From positions 5,094,001 to 5,158,000 of the forward strand of contig NC_133547.1 of the NCBI RefSeq assembly GCF_048773025.1: 64,000 bases of DNA. Reading direction: 5' to 3'. The DNA comes from Camelus bactrianus (Eukaryota; Chordata; Mammalia; Artiodactyla; Camelidae). The notes beneath the pieces are model-generated. The model was not told the DNA's origin. It made no database searches and saw nothing but the letters and a program-made list of their open reading frames with translations. Position 1 is the stretch's first letter; every line of letters begins with the position of its first letter. Of this stretch, positions 1-17,509 are shown piece after piece. The translations under genes were made by a program, and so were the position numbers.

Positions 1-239
1 AATCAGATGGTGTCAAGAGAATCCAGATTACCTTCTGCAACCCAGAGATGCTGCAGCTGCTGTGGCCACAAACTGTGAGGGCAGCAGATCTGAGGATGAG
101 GTTTCTGGGCAGGGCTGCGGCCAGATCCTCTGTTTCCTGTAGTGGTCCCTGGAGGGTGATGCAGGTGCGATCAGGAAGCTTTAGTCAGTGATGGCGAAGG
201 AGGGCCTGGATGACCAGCCCCATTTTCCATTCCAACCCA

Positions 240-890
240 GGGCTTTTCTGGACTGACTTTAGCCCCCTTGACATCCACCTTCAGATCCTGGAAGTGGCCA
301 ACAGACACGGTAATTCCCTTCTGGCCACAGACCCCATCAAAATCTGGAAGAAAGAATCTGAGGCCAATTCAACCTCTTCTGAGATCCAGGGGCCCACTGT
401 TCCTCTCTAAGCATCAGGCTTTCCAGGATGCAGGAAAATGGGACTGGTTCAGGATAGCGAAATACTGGGAAATGACTCCCAGTGTCTCTGAATGTGATGA
501 GCATTCAGGAATCCCCAGGAAAGAACCCGAGACAGGAACACGCATGCTCCTTATCTGGAGGGTTCAGAACCCCGTGGGGAGCTGAGATGGAGTCTCAGGG
601 TCTCCTCTCTGGGGTCTGAGTCTGACTCTCCTCTCCAGCTTGTACCAGATACCCCAGGTCTACACCCCTTTAACCTTTGAACCATCTTGGAGTCTAAACA
701 GCATTTTGCCAGTCCAGGGTCCTCCAGGAGGATGTTTGTCTCATTCAGAGTTCCCCAAAGCCCCCATTCCTTACTACTCACCCATATGCGGGGTCCCAAG
801 ATCATGACACCAGCTTTACATGTCAGGTGACCTTCCTGGGAGGTGATCGGTCTATGAGTGGAACCATCTGAGGGGTTCAGCCCATGGCTA
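240..890 (+). pseudogene. Relic of a CD33-related Siglec (V-set and first C2-set exons)
   Basis: Two decayed exon remnants lie in the right order for a Siglec. Around 310-460 the sequence follows the second half of a Siglec V-set exon. It has the counterparts of the 'VATN' stretch, the 'RGRF.LLGD' stretch, 'NCSL.IRDA' and the F-strand region, where 'WFRIAKY' sits where intact genes have 'YFFRVER'. Around 635-890 a second remnant follows a C2-set exon. A splice-acceptor-like 'ctctccag' is followed by a diverged start, and near 795-870 it reads PQDHDTSFTCQVTF, close to the 'PQDHGTNLTCQVTF' of the intact genes downstream. Reading frames are broken and no signal, membrane or tail exon is seen nearby. 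The similarity was judged by eye against the three Siglecs downstream in this window. I infer a dead member of the same tandem cluster; which Siglec it was cannot be told. Confidence 0.65.
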
Positions 891-899
891 CAAACCTAT

Positions 900-2747
900 A
901 TGTGATTTTTCAGGCCCAATCAGAGGCAAATATAAAGGCTTTCCTTGGCTGACCTCACAGGGGTGCTGTCAGTGCACCGGAGTCTCTAAAGGGAGTTGTA
1001 GTGAAGGACTCAGACCGCACTGGCCAGTCATGCTGTTTACAGTTTTGCATTCTTAGCCCCAATGCCTTCACTCTTAGGTCTTTATCTGAGGCCTTGGGCA
1101 GAGGTCTTCACCTCTACTGAGATCTCCTTATGCGAGGAAAGAGAAGGAAAACTTGAAGTCACTTTTCCGTACTCTGAGTCGGGACTCAGTACTTTTCCAC
1201 TCCTCCCCCTGCCCCCACCCCAGGGTCCACAGACCCACCAGAGCTTTTTGTGCCGGGTCTCTCATCCGTGAGATGACCCCCATGTCTGTGTGGCCCACCT
1301 GACCCTCAACAAAATTTTCTTCTTCACTAAATGCTAACCAGGCTCTTTGGGCCCTTTATCCACGAGCCCTTGACTTTTGGACTTCTGCGTCCACCTTGGC
1401 ATCATCGAATTTTTTCCCCCAAGAGTCCTGCTAAGTCGATTTAACCAGAATCCCGTACCCTGTGTATCTGATGGAGTTCCTCATCCTCCACTCTCCCCAG
1501 CTGATGTCTGATCCTCTGGCCTGCCTTCAGCAAGAAGCCTGATGGGTCGGTTTCACCAGAATTCCCCCTTCTCCCCTGATGTTCCCTGTTAGTAATTTTC
1601 CATCCACTGACCCCCACCCTGCTCCTTGGCAATCAATTTGCAGTTTTTCACATTGTACTCAGAGCTGGTCCTGATCTCTTCCCCTCCGCAAAGCCCCAGT
1701 GCAGGGGGCTTCCCTGCACTTAGGACAGAAGTCCTGAAGAGTCTGCTTCATCGTTCCTTAACAAGTTTCACAAATAATTTTTTTCCGTGATGGTTAGAAT
1801 CATACTTTTTCTTTAACACCTATGCGCTGTTCCGGAACACGGGGGAGTGAGTGCTTTTTCCTGTTTAGACGGTTGCTTATACCACCCGAGTAGGTGGTGA
1901 AAGGCTTCGTTGTTATTTTCACGTGGACCCGTTGCTTTAATCAGCTACTGTGACGCTAGCAGTGCAGGTTTGCTCTCGGCCAGCTGGGCTGAGCTCCATC
2001 CAGCTCAGCATCCCCTGTGGGTGTTGGTCAGGACACCTGGGTCTCTAAGGAGGGACCCAGTCACAGGCTTGTATGACTTGACACGTGGCCAGAAGCCTGG
2101 CCCGAGAAGGAAGAAGAAAGCGTGACAGTCCCCACATCTACACCCTTCTGTGTTTCCAGCCAAAAGTTAAAGCCACCATATCACCATGAAGGAAGTCAAA
2201 AATATTTCCCTTCTCTGTTCCAAAAGCTCCAAGAACCTGGCTGTTGGTCCTGTCCAAGGAAATGGTGCAGGAAGGAAAGAAGCTGTCCTTTGGGTCAGGG
2301 ATAGAGGTGGGGTTTCTGCTGCTCAGGGCAGAAGTGGGAGCCCAGCTCAAATGGGAGGTGGCGAAAGGTGGTCTGTGGAGATCCCCTCATTCGCATCACC
2401 CCTCTGCTCCTTGCCGTCTGGCTGCTGCCCTCTCCCATCTGTCCCCAGAAAAACCCTCACCTGGATCATCAGTAACCACCTTGCTCTCCTGAAGCCTCCA
2501 TGGCCAGGCCATCTGTCTCCTCCACCTACCTCCATCCCACAATTAAGCATAAGTGTGTGTGTGTGTGTGTGTCTGCCGAGGGCCTTCTGCTCCCCCGCAG
2601 TGAATGTGTCCACCCCCAGAACCAATTTTGCTACCCTCTCTGCCACTTTCTCCCCAGCCCAGACCTGCACATTTACCCTGCCCTTGGCAATGACCCCTCC
2701 ATCCCCTGATAGCTAGAGTCAGGGATCAGGGAGTCACTCTGGTTGCC
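900..2747. other. Gene-free stretch, nothing recognised
   Basis: Only short accidental reading frames are visible, with no splice-bounded Ig-like exon. A (GT)n microsatellite of about 20 bases lies near 2552-2572. The segment around 1300-1950 has the texture of an old interspersed repeat that I cannot name. Confidence 0.5.
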
Positions 2748-2957
2748 TTTTTTTTTTTTTTTTTTTAATTTTAGGAGGAGGTAATTAGGTATTTATTTAT
2801 TCATTTATATGACCACAAGAATTACAAATATATTTAAATCTCAGACCTGGGAATTGGACTATATTATTTACTTATTTTAGTGGAGGTCCTGGGGATTGAA
2901 CCCAGGACCTCATGCATGCTGAGGACGTGCTCTCTATCACTGAGCTATACCCTCCCA
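2748..2957 (-). mobile_element. Camelid tRNA-derived SINE (minus), with a diverged insert in its tail
   Basis: The reverse complement shows the A/B-box head ('tatagctca', 'ggttcaatccc') and the AT-rich tail ending in a poly(T) run on the + strand at 2748-2766. It is longer than the other copies because roughly 80 bases of unrelated AT-rich sequence separate tail from head. A family diagnostic of camelids. Confidence 0.85.
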
Positions 2958-2963
2958 CTCTGG

Positions 2964-3640
2964 ACGCCTCTTTCCCCACCCACCACACCTTTCCTCAAAT
3001 TTCACTTCGAGAAAAGTGTCTTCAGTGGCTCCTTCTGTCCATCACCAAGGCGGCTGTCTCCACTCTGGCTTGGCTCTCTTCTTCCTGAACAAGCACAACG
3101 GTTTCCTCTTGGCCTTCAGTCCCCTCCTTCTAGCTCTTCCTTACAACATGGCCCCAGAAGGAATATGTGGATACCTACGTGACTCTACCCCTTATCCTGC
3201 TCAAGAACCTTCCATGGCTCCCCATTGCCCTCCGATAAACATCAAGCTTGTCTGTCTTCCCAACAGTGCTTGAGCCAGTCAAGGGTCAGGACTGATCCTC
3301 CTCTTTTTGTTTTTTTTAATGTTAGTTTGTGAATGAGTGAATAAATGCATGCAGGCATGATATGAGTAAAGCTATGTGTTGCTTCTCTTGCGTCCTCTGG
3401 CCCCTTTCCTGCCCCTGGCACCCACAGAGGCTATCTTGAGGTCCACCCCAGCAAGTCACCTCCGTGGGGGTCCCAAGGCCATAACTCTCTGGGAGCTGGC
3501 CAGGTGGGACCCGCTGATTGTGCAGGAGCCCAGCAGGTGGGACTTGAGGGTTCTTGTCCTTCCTTGCTGCCTTCCTTGAACTCTGAGCCTCAGGGTTCAC
3601 CTTCCATGCCCAGAAATGGGGCTGAACCATCTCAATGGGC
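2964..3640. other. Upstream flank of the first intact Siglec, no gene seen
   Basis: There are no recognisable exons. The last part, about 3640-3809, is the likely promoter and 5' UTR of the Siglec starting at 3810. It contains a (TC)n run and a 'gttcccccttcctt' tract that would suit ETS/PU.1 binding in myeloid cells; that regulatory reading is inference. Confidence 0.4.
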
Positions 3641-3809
3641 CAATCACAGCTGACTCTCTCTCTCTCTGAGTCTGAAGTTCCCCCTTCCTTGCTGTGGTTT
3701 TCACCACAGGCTTCCTATCTAAGCTTCCGCTGCCCTCCGGTATCAGCAGCTTTCTCTTCTCCCTCAGAGGGACTCCAGAAGGCAGACTGTCTGGGGGCAC
3801 GAGGAAGAG

Positions 3810-6800
3810 ATGTGCCTTCTACAGCTGCTGCTGCTGCCTGTGCTGTGGGGAGGTGAGTGGGCCTAGGGGAGGGGGGCCGCCACTTGTGGGGAGGCCCTGG
3901 GGCTCCAGGCTGAGTATCTCCCTCTCCCCAGCACCCCTGGCTCGAGTGCTGAGTTACCCGCTGGAACTGCCGGAGACTGTGACAGTGCAGGAGAGCCTGT
4001 GTGTCCTTGTGCCGTGCAGATTTTCCTACCCCTGGTCTTTGGGAACCTCCTACATGTTTTGGTTCCAGAAAGGGGCAGATACAGCACACGACCCTCCAGT
4101 GGCCACCAACAAGCCCGAACAGAAGCTGCATGAAAGGACCCGGGGGCGGTTCTTTCTCCTCGGGGACTTCCGGACCAAAAACTGCTCCCTGAGCATCAGA
4201 GACGTCAGCATGGGGGACAGTGGGACATACTTCTTTCACGTGGAAACATCCTTCAGTGAACACTCATATCTAGATAAAATGTTCTCTCTGAAGGTGACAG
4301 GTATGGTCGGGGCCCAGGGAAAGACCCTGGGGTATGGGGCATGGGAAAAATAGAAGAATCAAGGTTCTCGTCCTCCTGGGGCTGGGATGGGGACGCCAGG
4401 ACAAGACCCTGGGGCAGGCTGGCAACATGCCAAGGGACCCCATTCTTCTGTTTCTCCTCACCAGCCCTGATCCACAAACCCCACATCCCCATCCCGGAGA
4501 CCCTGGAGTCTGGCTGCCCCAGGAACCTGACCTGCTCGGTGCCCTGGGTCTGTGAGCAGGGCACACCCCCCATCTTCTCCTGGACATCAGCTGCCCTCAC
4601 CTCCCTGGGCCCCAAGACCCTCCTCTCCTCAGTGCTCACCCTCACCCCATGGCCCCAGGACCACAGCACAACTGTCACCTGTCAGGTGATGTTCCCCACA
4701 ACTGGGGTGATCGTGGAAAGGACGATCCAGCTCAACGTCACCTGTGAGTGAGGGGTGAGGATGCCCAGGTCCTGAAGGTGGGGGCCAAGGCAGAGCTGGG
4801 CAGGGCTTGACATTGGGGTCTCAGTAGCTAAACAGGAAGGGACCCCCCCCCCAATACGTGTTTCCATGGCTCCTGGGGGAAGTCCCAGTGCCCACCCTTC
4901 CCTCACCATGGATACTGATGCTGTCATATCCTTCTGTCCCAGATGCTCCACAGAACGTGGCCATCAGCATCTTCCAAGGAAACAGACCAGGTAGGAAAAA
5001 ACCTTTTGTCTCCAGAGCTGGATGGAACCCAGGTCTCTGCCAGGACAGACCCTGGTTGGATCTCAGAGCTCCAAAAGGCTGAGGATTCAGTGGGATATAT
5101 ACAGGGAGCCAGCTGTTCAGCTCAGATGCAGGGAGAGCACAGGAGTCCCCTCAAAGCTCAGCTCCCTGAAGTTAATCTGCTCACCCACAGCTTTCTTTGG
5201 CCAAATCCGAAGGAAGCCATCACACCCCTCTTGCTTTGTCCTTCTCTTTGCCGTTTTACCTCCTCCCGCTTCCTTAGGCTCTTCTTTGGCCCATAGCTAC
5301 ATTTGCTTACTGTATCCCTGTCCTGGGCCCTCCACCCTCCATATGCTGGGCAGTCTGGGGAGCTCCAGGGAAACCGTCTGGGCCTCTTCTGAAGGTTGGG
5401 GCCCGGACTCTGCCTGTCCTCTCCCCAGGGCTAGAGTGGACACATAGGAGGAGAGAGATGCCAGCTTTGCCCACCCCATCTCTTTCTCTCTCCCTCTCTA
5501 CCCCAAAGCCCTCGAGACTCTGCAAAACGCCTCATCCCTTCCCATCCTGGAGGGCCAGGCTCTGCAGCTACTCTGTGTTGCTGACAGCAACCCCCCTGCG
5601 CAGCTGACCTGGTTCCGGGGGTCCCCAGCCCTGAACGCCACCGCCATCTCCAGCACGGCGATCCTGGAGCTGCCTGGTGTAGGGACAGCAGAAGAAGGAG
5701 AATTCACCTGCCGAGCTCAGAACCCGCTGGGCTCCCAGTATCTCTCTCTGAGCCTCTCTGTGGTCTGTGAGTGTGGGGACCACTGGGGGCAGGACACCTG
5801 GGTCCAGGGGAGGGAAGAGGGACCGCTGACCTTTCTCCCCCCTCCCCACAGACCCCCCGCAGCTGCTGGGACCCTCCTGCTCCTGGGAGGACGGGGGTCT
5901 GCACTGCAGCTGCTCCTCCCGAGCCCAGCCGGCCCCCTCCCTGCGCTGGCGGCTGGGGGAGGGGCTGCTGGAGGGGACCCTCAGCAACGCCTCCTACATG
6001 GTCACCTCCAGCTCGGCTGGGCCCTGGGCCAACAGCTCCCTGAGCCTCAGTGAGGGGCTCAGCTCTGGCCTCAGCCTCAGCTGCGAAGCCCTGAATGTCC
6101 ACGGGGCCCAGAGCGCCAGGGTCCTGCTGCTGCCAGGTCAGGGGGTTCCTGAGGGGTGATGCCTGGGGGAAGAGGAGCCTGGGCTCCTGCATTAGTTTGC
6201 TAGGGCTGTCATAATGAAGTACCTCAGACTGAGGGCTTAAACAATGGAGATTTATTGTCTCCCAGCTCTGGGGCCTGAAAGCTTGTGACCAAGGTATGGC
6301 TAGGGTTGATTCCTTCTGAGGCTGTGAGAATGTTCCAGCCTTCTCCCCTTGCTTCTGGGGGTTTCCTGGCCATCTTTGGGAGTCCTTGTCTTCTGGGAGC
6401 ATCACCCCAATCTCTGCCTTCATGTTTATGTGGCATTATGTTTTCTGCATGCCTGTCTGTGTCCAAATTTCCCCTTTTTATGAGGATATCAGTCATATTG
6501 GATTACAGTCCACCCTAACGATCTCATTTTTCACTTTGATCACCTCTGTAAAGACTCTATCTCCAAATAGGAGCACATTCTGAGTTACTGGGGGGTGAGG
6601 GGACTTCAGCATATGAATTTGGGGACGGGGAACCCATAACAGCCCCAGAGAGATGGAGCTCCTTGGAGGAGAAGCACCCCCAAGGCCCCAACCCGAGTGG
6701 CTGGGGGAAAAGGTTCTCAGTCCTGAGCCCAGGAAGAGGGCTTGGTCCAGGGTCCACAGGACGATGTCATGTTGAGTGTCTGAGTCCTGAATGTAAAGTG

Positions 6801-9800
6801 GGTACAGTAAAGGAACACACACACACACAGAGAGAGAGAAAGGGAGAGAGAGAGGGAATGGCCTGCTGGGCGGATGCCATGTACTGGGGTTGGAGTTTAC
6901 ACAAAACTCTAATTATCTACAGGCCAATCACAGCCCAGGGCCGGCTGGGTCCTGGGAGCTGTCGGGGGAGCTGGCTTCATGGTCCTGCTTTCTCTCAGCC
7001 TTTGCCTCGTCTTCAGGTGAGTGTAGGCCTCAGGAGGGAGGGAGAAGCCTGGGCGGTGGGAAGGGCATAAGGTCATGGAATCTCAGAAAACCTGAGCCGG
7101 AGGACCCTGGCCTGGCTGGATAACCCTGAGCCACGGAAGGAAGTTGAGTGATGGTGTGATCAGCCCATAGCCAATTGGACCACACACAAGGTCTCTTCCC
7201 AGCCCCTGGTCCAGCTCTTGGTTTGGGGGAAGCACCTGGAGACTGGACCCACCTCCACCTCCCTCATTCCATGCTCTTCATAGGCAGTAGGGGATGGTCT
7301 GCCTACCCCGTACCCCCAAATAACCAGGCTGAAAGGCCCGGGGCTCTTCCCTTAGAGTGAAGACCCGCAGGGAGACCCAGCCAGTGCAAAGCATGGATGA
7401 TAGGAGCCAAGTCGTGGGCTCCGGCTCCCGGGTGAGTGATGGGACATGGCCTCCTATTCAGCGTCATCCCTTTCGGGTACTGTGCTCGGTACGGGCCCTT
7501 GGGCATTTCCCTGTGAGCGCGCAGCCCTCCCTGGGATTCCACCTGTGCTTACTGTAAGTGGTTGATTCAGCTGCTCTGATACTTCTGCTTCTGACGGAAC
7601 ATGTGTGGAGTCCAGTTGGTTCACTGGGCGTGTTTATGCTTCATATGTCAGATCATCGTATTCTTCTAGGAATATTGGCCTTTTCGTTGGGCGTTGATTA
7701 CTGAGGAAGTGTAGTGGCCCCAACCTAGTCTGTGTCAGACCCCCTGAGTACAAGGATGTAGGGTAGAGAGCCTGAGGCACCCCAAAGTCACAATTCCCAT
7801 TTTGCATTTTCAAGTCTACCGCCCTGCTTATCGAGGCATACTTTGCATATAATAAAATGCACCCATTTTGCGGGGAGGGTGGAGATCAGTGGTAGAGTGT
7901 GTGCTTAGCATGCACGAGGTCCTGGGTTCAATCCCCAGTCCCTCCAATAAATAAATAAATAAATAAATAAGAACCTATTTACCTCCCCTCCAAAACATTT
8001 TTTTAAAAAAAGATTGCTTGCATTCAAATCGTGTCTTTCCCTACTTATAAGCTGTGTGCCCTTGGGCAAATGATGTGCTGTCTCTGACCTCTGTTTATTT
8101 TCTGTGACATGGGAATATTAGTAGGACCTGTATCACAGGCTAGGTATGAGCCGTTAGGAGGCATGCTTAAAGCAGTCCCTGGCATATGCTAAGGGCAGTC
8201 CTCCTCACTGCCAGTCAGAATCACCCCCTCCTCCAGCAAGGAGGTCCCCGGGACAGTGGCTTGTTGCTGTTACTGTTTTATTCCCTGCTGTAATCTAGTG
8301 TCTAGAGGAATGCCTAGCTCCTAATTCACGGTTGGTACTCAATAAATATTTCTGGAATAAATCATTGAAGAACCACATTGCTGGATCTCATTTTCTAATA
8401 AAATTTCTCTCTTTAATTGAAGTATAGTCAGTTTACAACGTTGTGTCAATTTCTGGTGTAACAGTTGAGTCATACATACACATCCATATATTCGTTTTCA
8501 CATTCTTTTTCATTATAGGTTACTACAAGATATTGAATGTAGTTCCCTGTGCTGTACAGAAGAAACTTGTTGTTTATCTGTTTTATAGATAGTGGTTAAT
8601 AGTTGCAAATCTCAAACTCCCAATTTATCCCTTCCCACCCCCACTATCTCTCTCTTTTGATTGGTGAGGTTCATCCATATACAGAGACTTTAGTCCTGGT
8701 TACCAACAGACCCTTTTCTTTCTTTTCCATGTTTTGGCTGTAGCAGATTGACATCATTGATTTATTGTTTATTTTCGTCTTACTCTTCCTTAAGATGGGC
8801 AGCCTTCTCCCTATCTTCTTTGTGCTGGGCAGCAGTCTAATCTGAGAACAGGTTGTCTTTGCCTGCCTAAGCTCCTGTTGGAGGGGTTCTGTCTCACGCT
8901 TCTACAGCCTGAGGGTGTGGCAGGATAGGGGCGAGGGGTCCGTTACCATCTTTACTGCAAGATCTGATCTGTGTCTGTCTTCTAGTACCTGACTACCCTC
9001 GCCCTGGATTTCTGTTTCAAAATATCTCCTATCACAAATCTAGCACTTGAAAAGTATCTGCTTTTTATTTGTTTAGTAACTGCTTCTCCTAGAAAACGCT
9101 AAGTTACATAATAGCAGGGACCGCACACAGTTCCTAGTCCTCACACAGCCTGAGCAAAGGACGGCACCACAGTTAGAAAGAACTGGTTTTGGGTCCTGGC
9201 TCAGTGGTGCACATAAAGATGTGTGTCTTCAGGGCAGTGCTTATAATCTGTCTTAGCCTTAGTTTTTTTTTTTTAAATCATTTTCTTCCTTCCAGTTTGA
9301 GATATAATTGACACACAGCACTGTATACTTTTTTTTGTGAGGAGGTAATTAGCTTCGGGGTTTTTTTCTTTTAATGGCAGTACTGGGGATTGAACCCAGG
9401 ACCTCGTGCTTGCTAGGCACGTGCCCTACCACTGAGCTATACCCTCCCCCAGCCTTAGTTTTACTATTTGTAAAACAAATAGGATAATAGTACCCTCTCC
9501 AAGCATTTTTTAAGAAGACTATAATGTAATTAGTACGAACACTCACCAAGGGCTGATCGATCTGAATTATCAACTATTTTTGAATAACTGAATGAGTAAA
9601 TGAATGATAAACACGCATCAGTCCCAGTCCCATTCTGGTCTTCGGCTGCTTTCTCCCAGACCCTGTTGCCCAGCTCTGAGTCCCTTCTCTCTGTTCCACT
9701 CAGGAGTATCAGTTCGGGACAGACACCCCTGCAGACTCCCCAGCCCCTGCTGGGGCTGGCCCCATCTCACAAGACGAATGCCAGCTGCACTACGCCTTCC

Positions 9801-9877
9801 TCAGATTTCACAAGCTGAAGCCTCAGGGACGGGAAGGCATGGACACTGAATACTCAGAGATCAGGACACACAAGTGA
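3810..9877 (+). CDS. Inhibitory CD33-related Siglec, SIGLEC5/SIGLEC6-like, four Ig domains, essential Arg replaced by His
   Basis: Type I membrane lectin of leukocytes. Exons read as 3810-3852 (signal), 3932-4300 (V-set), 4465-4743 (C2), 4943-4990 (linker), 5509-5766 (C2), 5852-6136 (C2), 6923-7016 (membrane), 7356-7431 and 9704-9877 (tail). All GT/AG junctions fit and phases close to give 541 aa, near human Siglec-5 (551). The signal is a Leu-rich run after the ATG. V-set Cys residues are present ('SLCVLVPC'). The linker 'NVAISIFQGN' and tail 'VKTRRETQPVQ' resemble Siglec-6; the third C2 domain is Siglec-5-like. The tail has an ITIM (LHYAFL) and a distal TEYSEI, which recruit SHP-1/SHP-2 in this family. 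The membrane segment is uncharged. In the F strand, where functional Siglecs have YFFR, residue 117 is His (codon 4237-4239), so sialic-acid binding is probably lost. The last C2 exon is nearly identical to that of SIGLEC10 downstream. Confidence 0.88.
6190..6645 (+). mobile_element. MLT1-type LTR fossil (ERVL-MaLR)
   Basis: Runs from 'ttagtttgctagggctg' to 'cccataacag', following the remembered MLT1 consensus along most of its length. It is an old solo LTR in the intron before the membrane exon of the first intact Siglec. Such LTRs date to before or around the placental radiation. Confidence 0.75.
6819..6858 (+). repeat. (AC)n/(AG)n microsatellite
   Basis: An AC run of about 12 bases passes directly into a longer GA-rich run. 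It lies about 65 bases upstream of the membrane exon of the first Siglec. Confidence 0.8.
7871..8013 (+). mobile_element. Camelid tRNA-derived SINE (plus)
   Basis: Head 'ggtagagtgtgtgcttagcatg', B box 'ggttcaatcccc', then an (AATA)n tail and A-rich end. Lies in the last intron of the first intact Siglec. Confidence 0.9.
8020..8190 (+). mobile_element. MIR SINE fragment
   Basis: The core 'gctgtgtgcccttgggcaaatga' region is followed by 'ctctgacctc' and 'gtgacatgggaatattagtagga', matching the MIR core and 3' part. An ancient mammalian SINE. Confidence 0.65.
8393..8790 (-). mobile_element. L1 3'-end fragment (antisense)
   Basis: The + strand reads 'ttgaagtatagtcagtttac', then 'ggttactacaagatattgaatgtag' and 'ttccctgtgctgtac', the reverse of the 3' end of a common artiodactyl L1 lineage. 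The same text recurs at 28.8 and 42.3 kb in this window. Confidence 0.7.
9330..9450 (-). mobile_element. Camelid tRNA-derived SINE (minus)
   Basis: The + strand shows 'gaggaggtaattag', then 'ggattgaacccaggacct' and 'gagctataccctccccc', which is the reverse complement of the family head and tail. Confidence 0.9.
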
Positions 9878-9894
9878 GGAATCACAGTCTCACA

Positions 9895-10200
9895 GTTCTG
9901 GAGGCTGGAAGTCTGAGAGCAAGGAGTCAGCGGGGTTGGTTCCTTCTGAGGCCCCGCTCCTTGGCTTGTAGATGGCCGTCTTCCCGCTGTGTCCTCACAC
10001 GGTCTTCCTTCTCTGTGTGTGTGCATGTGTGTCCTAATTTATTCTTCTTATAAGGACACCAGATGTATTGGATTAGAGCCCACCCTGATGACCTCATGTT
10101 AACTGAACTTGTAGGACTCTATCCCCAAATACAGTCACATTCTGGAGTACCCGGGATTAGAACTTCAACTGATTAATTTTATGATTGTTTTCAGCCCATC
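9895..10200 (+). mobile_element. MLT1-type LTR fragment (ERVL-MaLR)
   Basis: From 'ctcacagttctggaggctg' through 'cttataaggacacc' to 'gattagaacttcaact' it follows the 3' two thirds of MLT1. It begins within 20 bases of the stop codon of the first intact Siglec, so that gene's 3' UTR is probably built from it. Confidence 0.7.
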
Positions 10201-10619
10201 ACACTCCACCTCCAACTATTGTAAAGTGAATGACTTTCTTGGCAATGGTATGAGTGCCCTAGTATATGTGGAAGACCACAGGACTTGGGACCAAAGGCCA
10301 AAGTTCAAGTCCGTCCATGCCACTTACTGAGGGAGTCCCTTTGGCTCTCTGTGGCTCACGTTACTGTTCTGCAGAGCAGGTCAACCATCCGTGTCTAACC
10401 AGATTGTCGTGGAAGAATGAAAGATACACAGAAGACAGCCAACAAAAGTCGCTTTTCGTGGACTCTGAACACAGACTTGTGCCAGGATTTTGGCTGCCTG
10501 TTTTAACAGAAAGTTTTTGCTAACCACTTCTCCTAAGGCACGGAGGGCCCAGTGCCAGAGACCACAGAGCTCTTCCCGTTAAGACCGGAAACAAGGCGAG
10601 GACGGCTGCTCTCACCTCT

Positions 10620-11190
10620 TCTGTCACACGGTGTATTGTAGGTTCTCCCCAGTGCAATAGGTGCGAGAAATAGAAATAAGAACTATCTCATGCATGAAGT
10701 AAGAAGTAAAATGGTCTTCATTCACAGACAACAAAATTGTGCGCGTAGAAAATCTAAAGTGATCCACGAAGAAGCTTCTGAAACCAAGGAGAGAGTTTAG
10801 CCAGGTGTTAAGATACTTGTTCAAATTCTGAAATTCCTTTGCAATTCTACATATTGGCCAAGGACAATCAGAAATTGAGTATTTTTTAAAGATGCAGGCT
10901 ACAGTAACACGAAATGTGAAATTAAAATACAGGCAAGTCCTGTACTTTGAAAATAGTAAAATACTGCTTAAAGAAATGAAAGAGGCCCTGACTAAGTGGA
11001 GATGTAGACCATGTTCATGGATTGGAAGAGTCAGGATTGTCAGGGGACCAGTTTCCCCAAACTGATGGCCAAATTCATTGCAACCGCAAATTCTCAGTGA
11101 GTGCTTTGGTAGAGCTTGACAAGCTGATTCTAAAATAAACATAGAAAAGCAAATAACAAGAATGTCCTAACACATTTTGAAAACTGACAG
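10620..11190 (+). mobile_element. L1 ORF2 fragment (sense, decayed)
   Basis: Follows the L1 reverse-transcriptase region: 'attcacagacaacaaaattgtg', 'gacaatcagaaattga', 'catgttcatggattggaag' and 'cttgacaagctgattctaaaa'. An old dead LINE piece between the first and second intact Siglecs. Confidence 0.7.
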
Positions 11191-17501
<6,311 letters not shown>

Positions 17502-17509
17502 CCCCCCAG

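Noticed and set aside
2880-3182. Recurring frames beginning 'EVLGIEPRTSCMLR', also near 23.5 and 30.3 kb
   Set aside because: This peptide is the translated head of the camelid SINE on the minus strand, not a gene.
5704-6423. 239-residue minus-strand frame
   Set aside because: Antisense shadow of two GC-rich Ig exons running into an LTR fossil; no start context or similarity.
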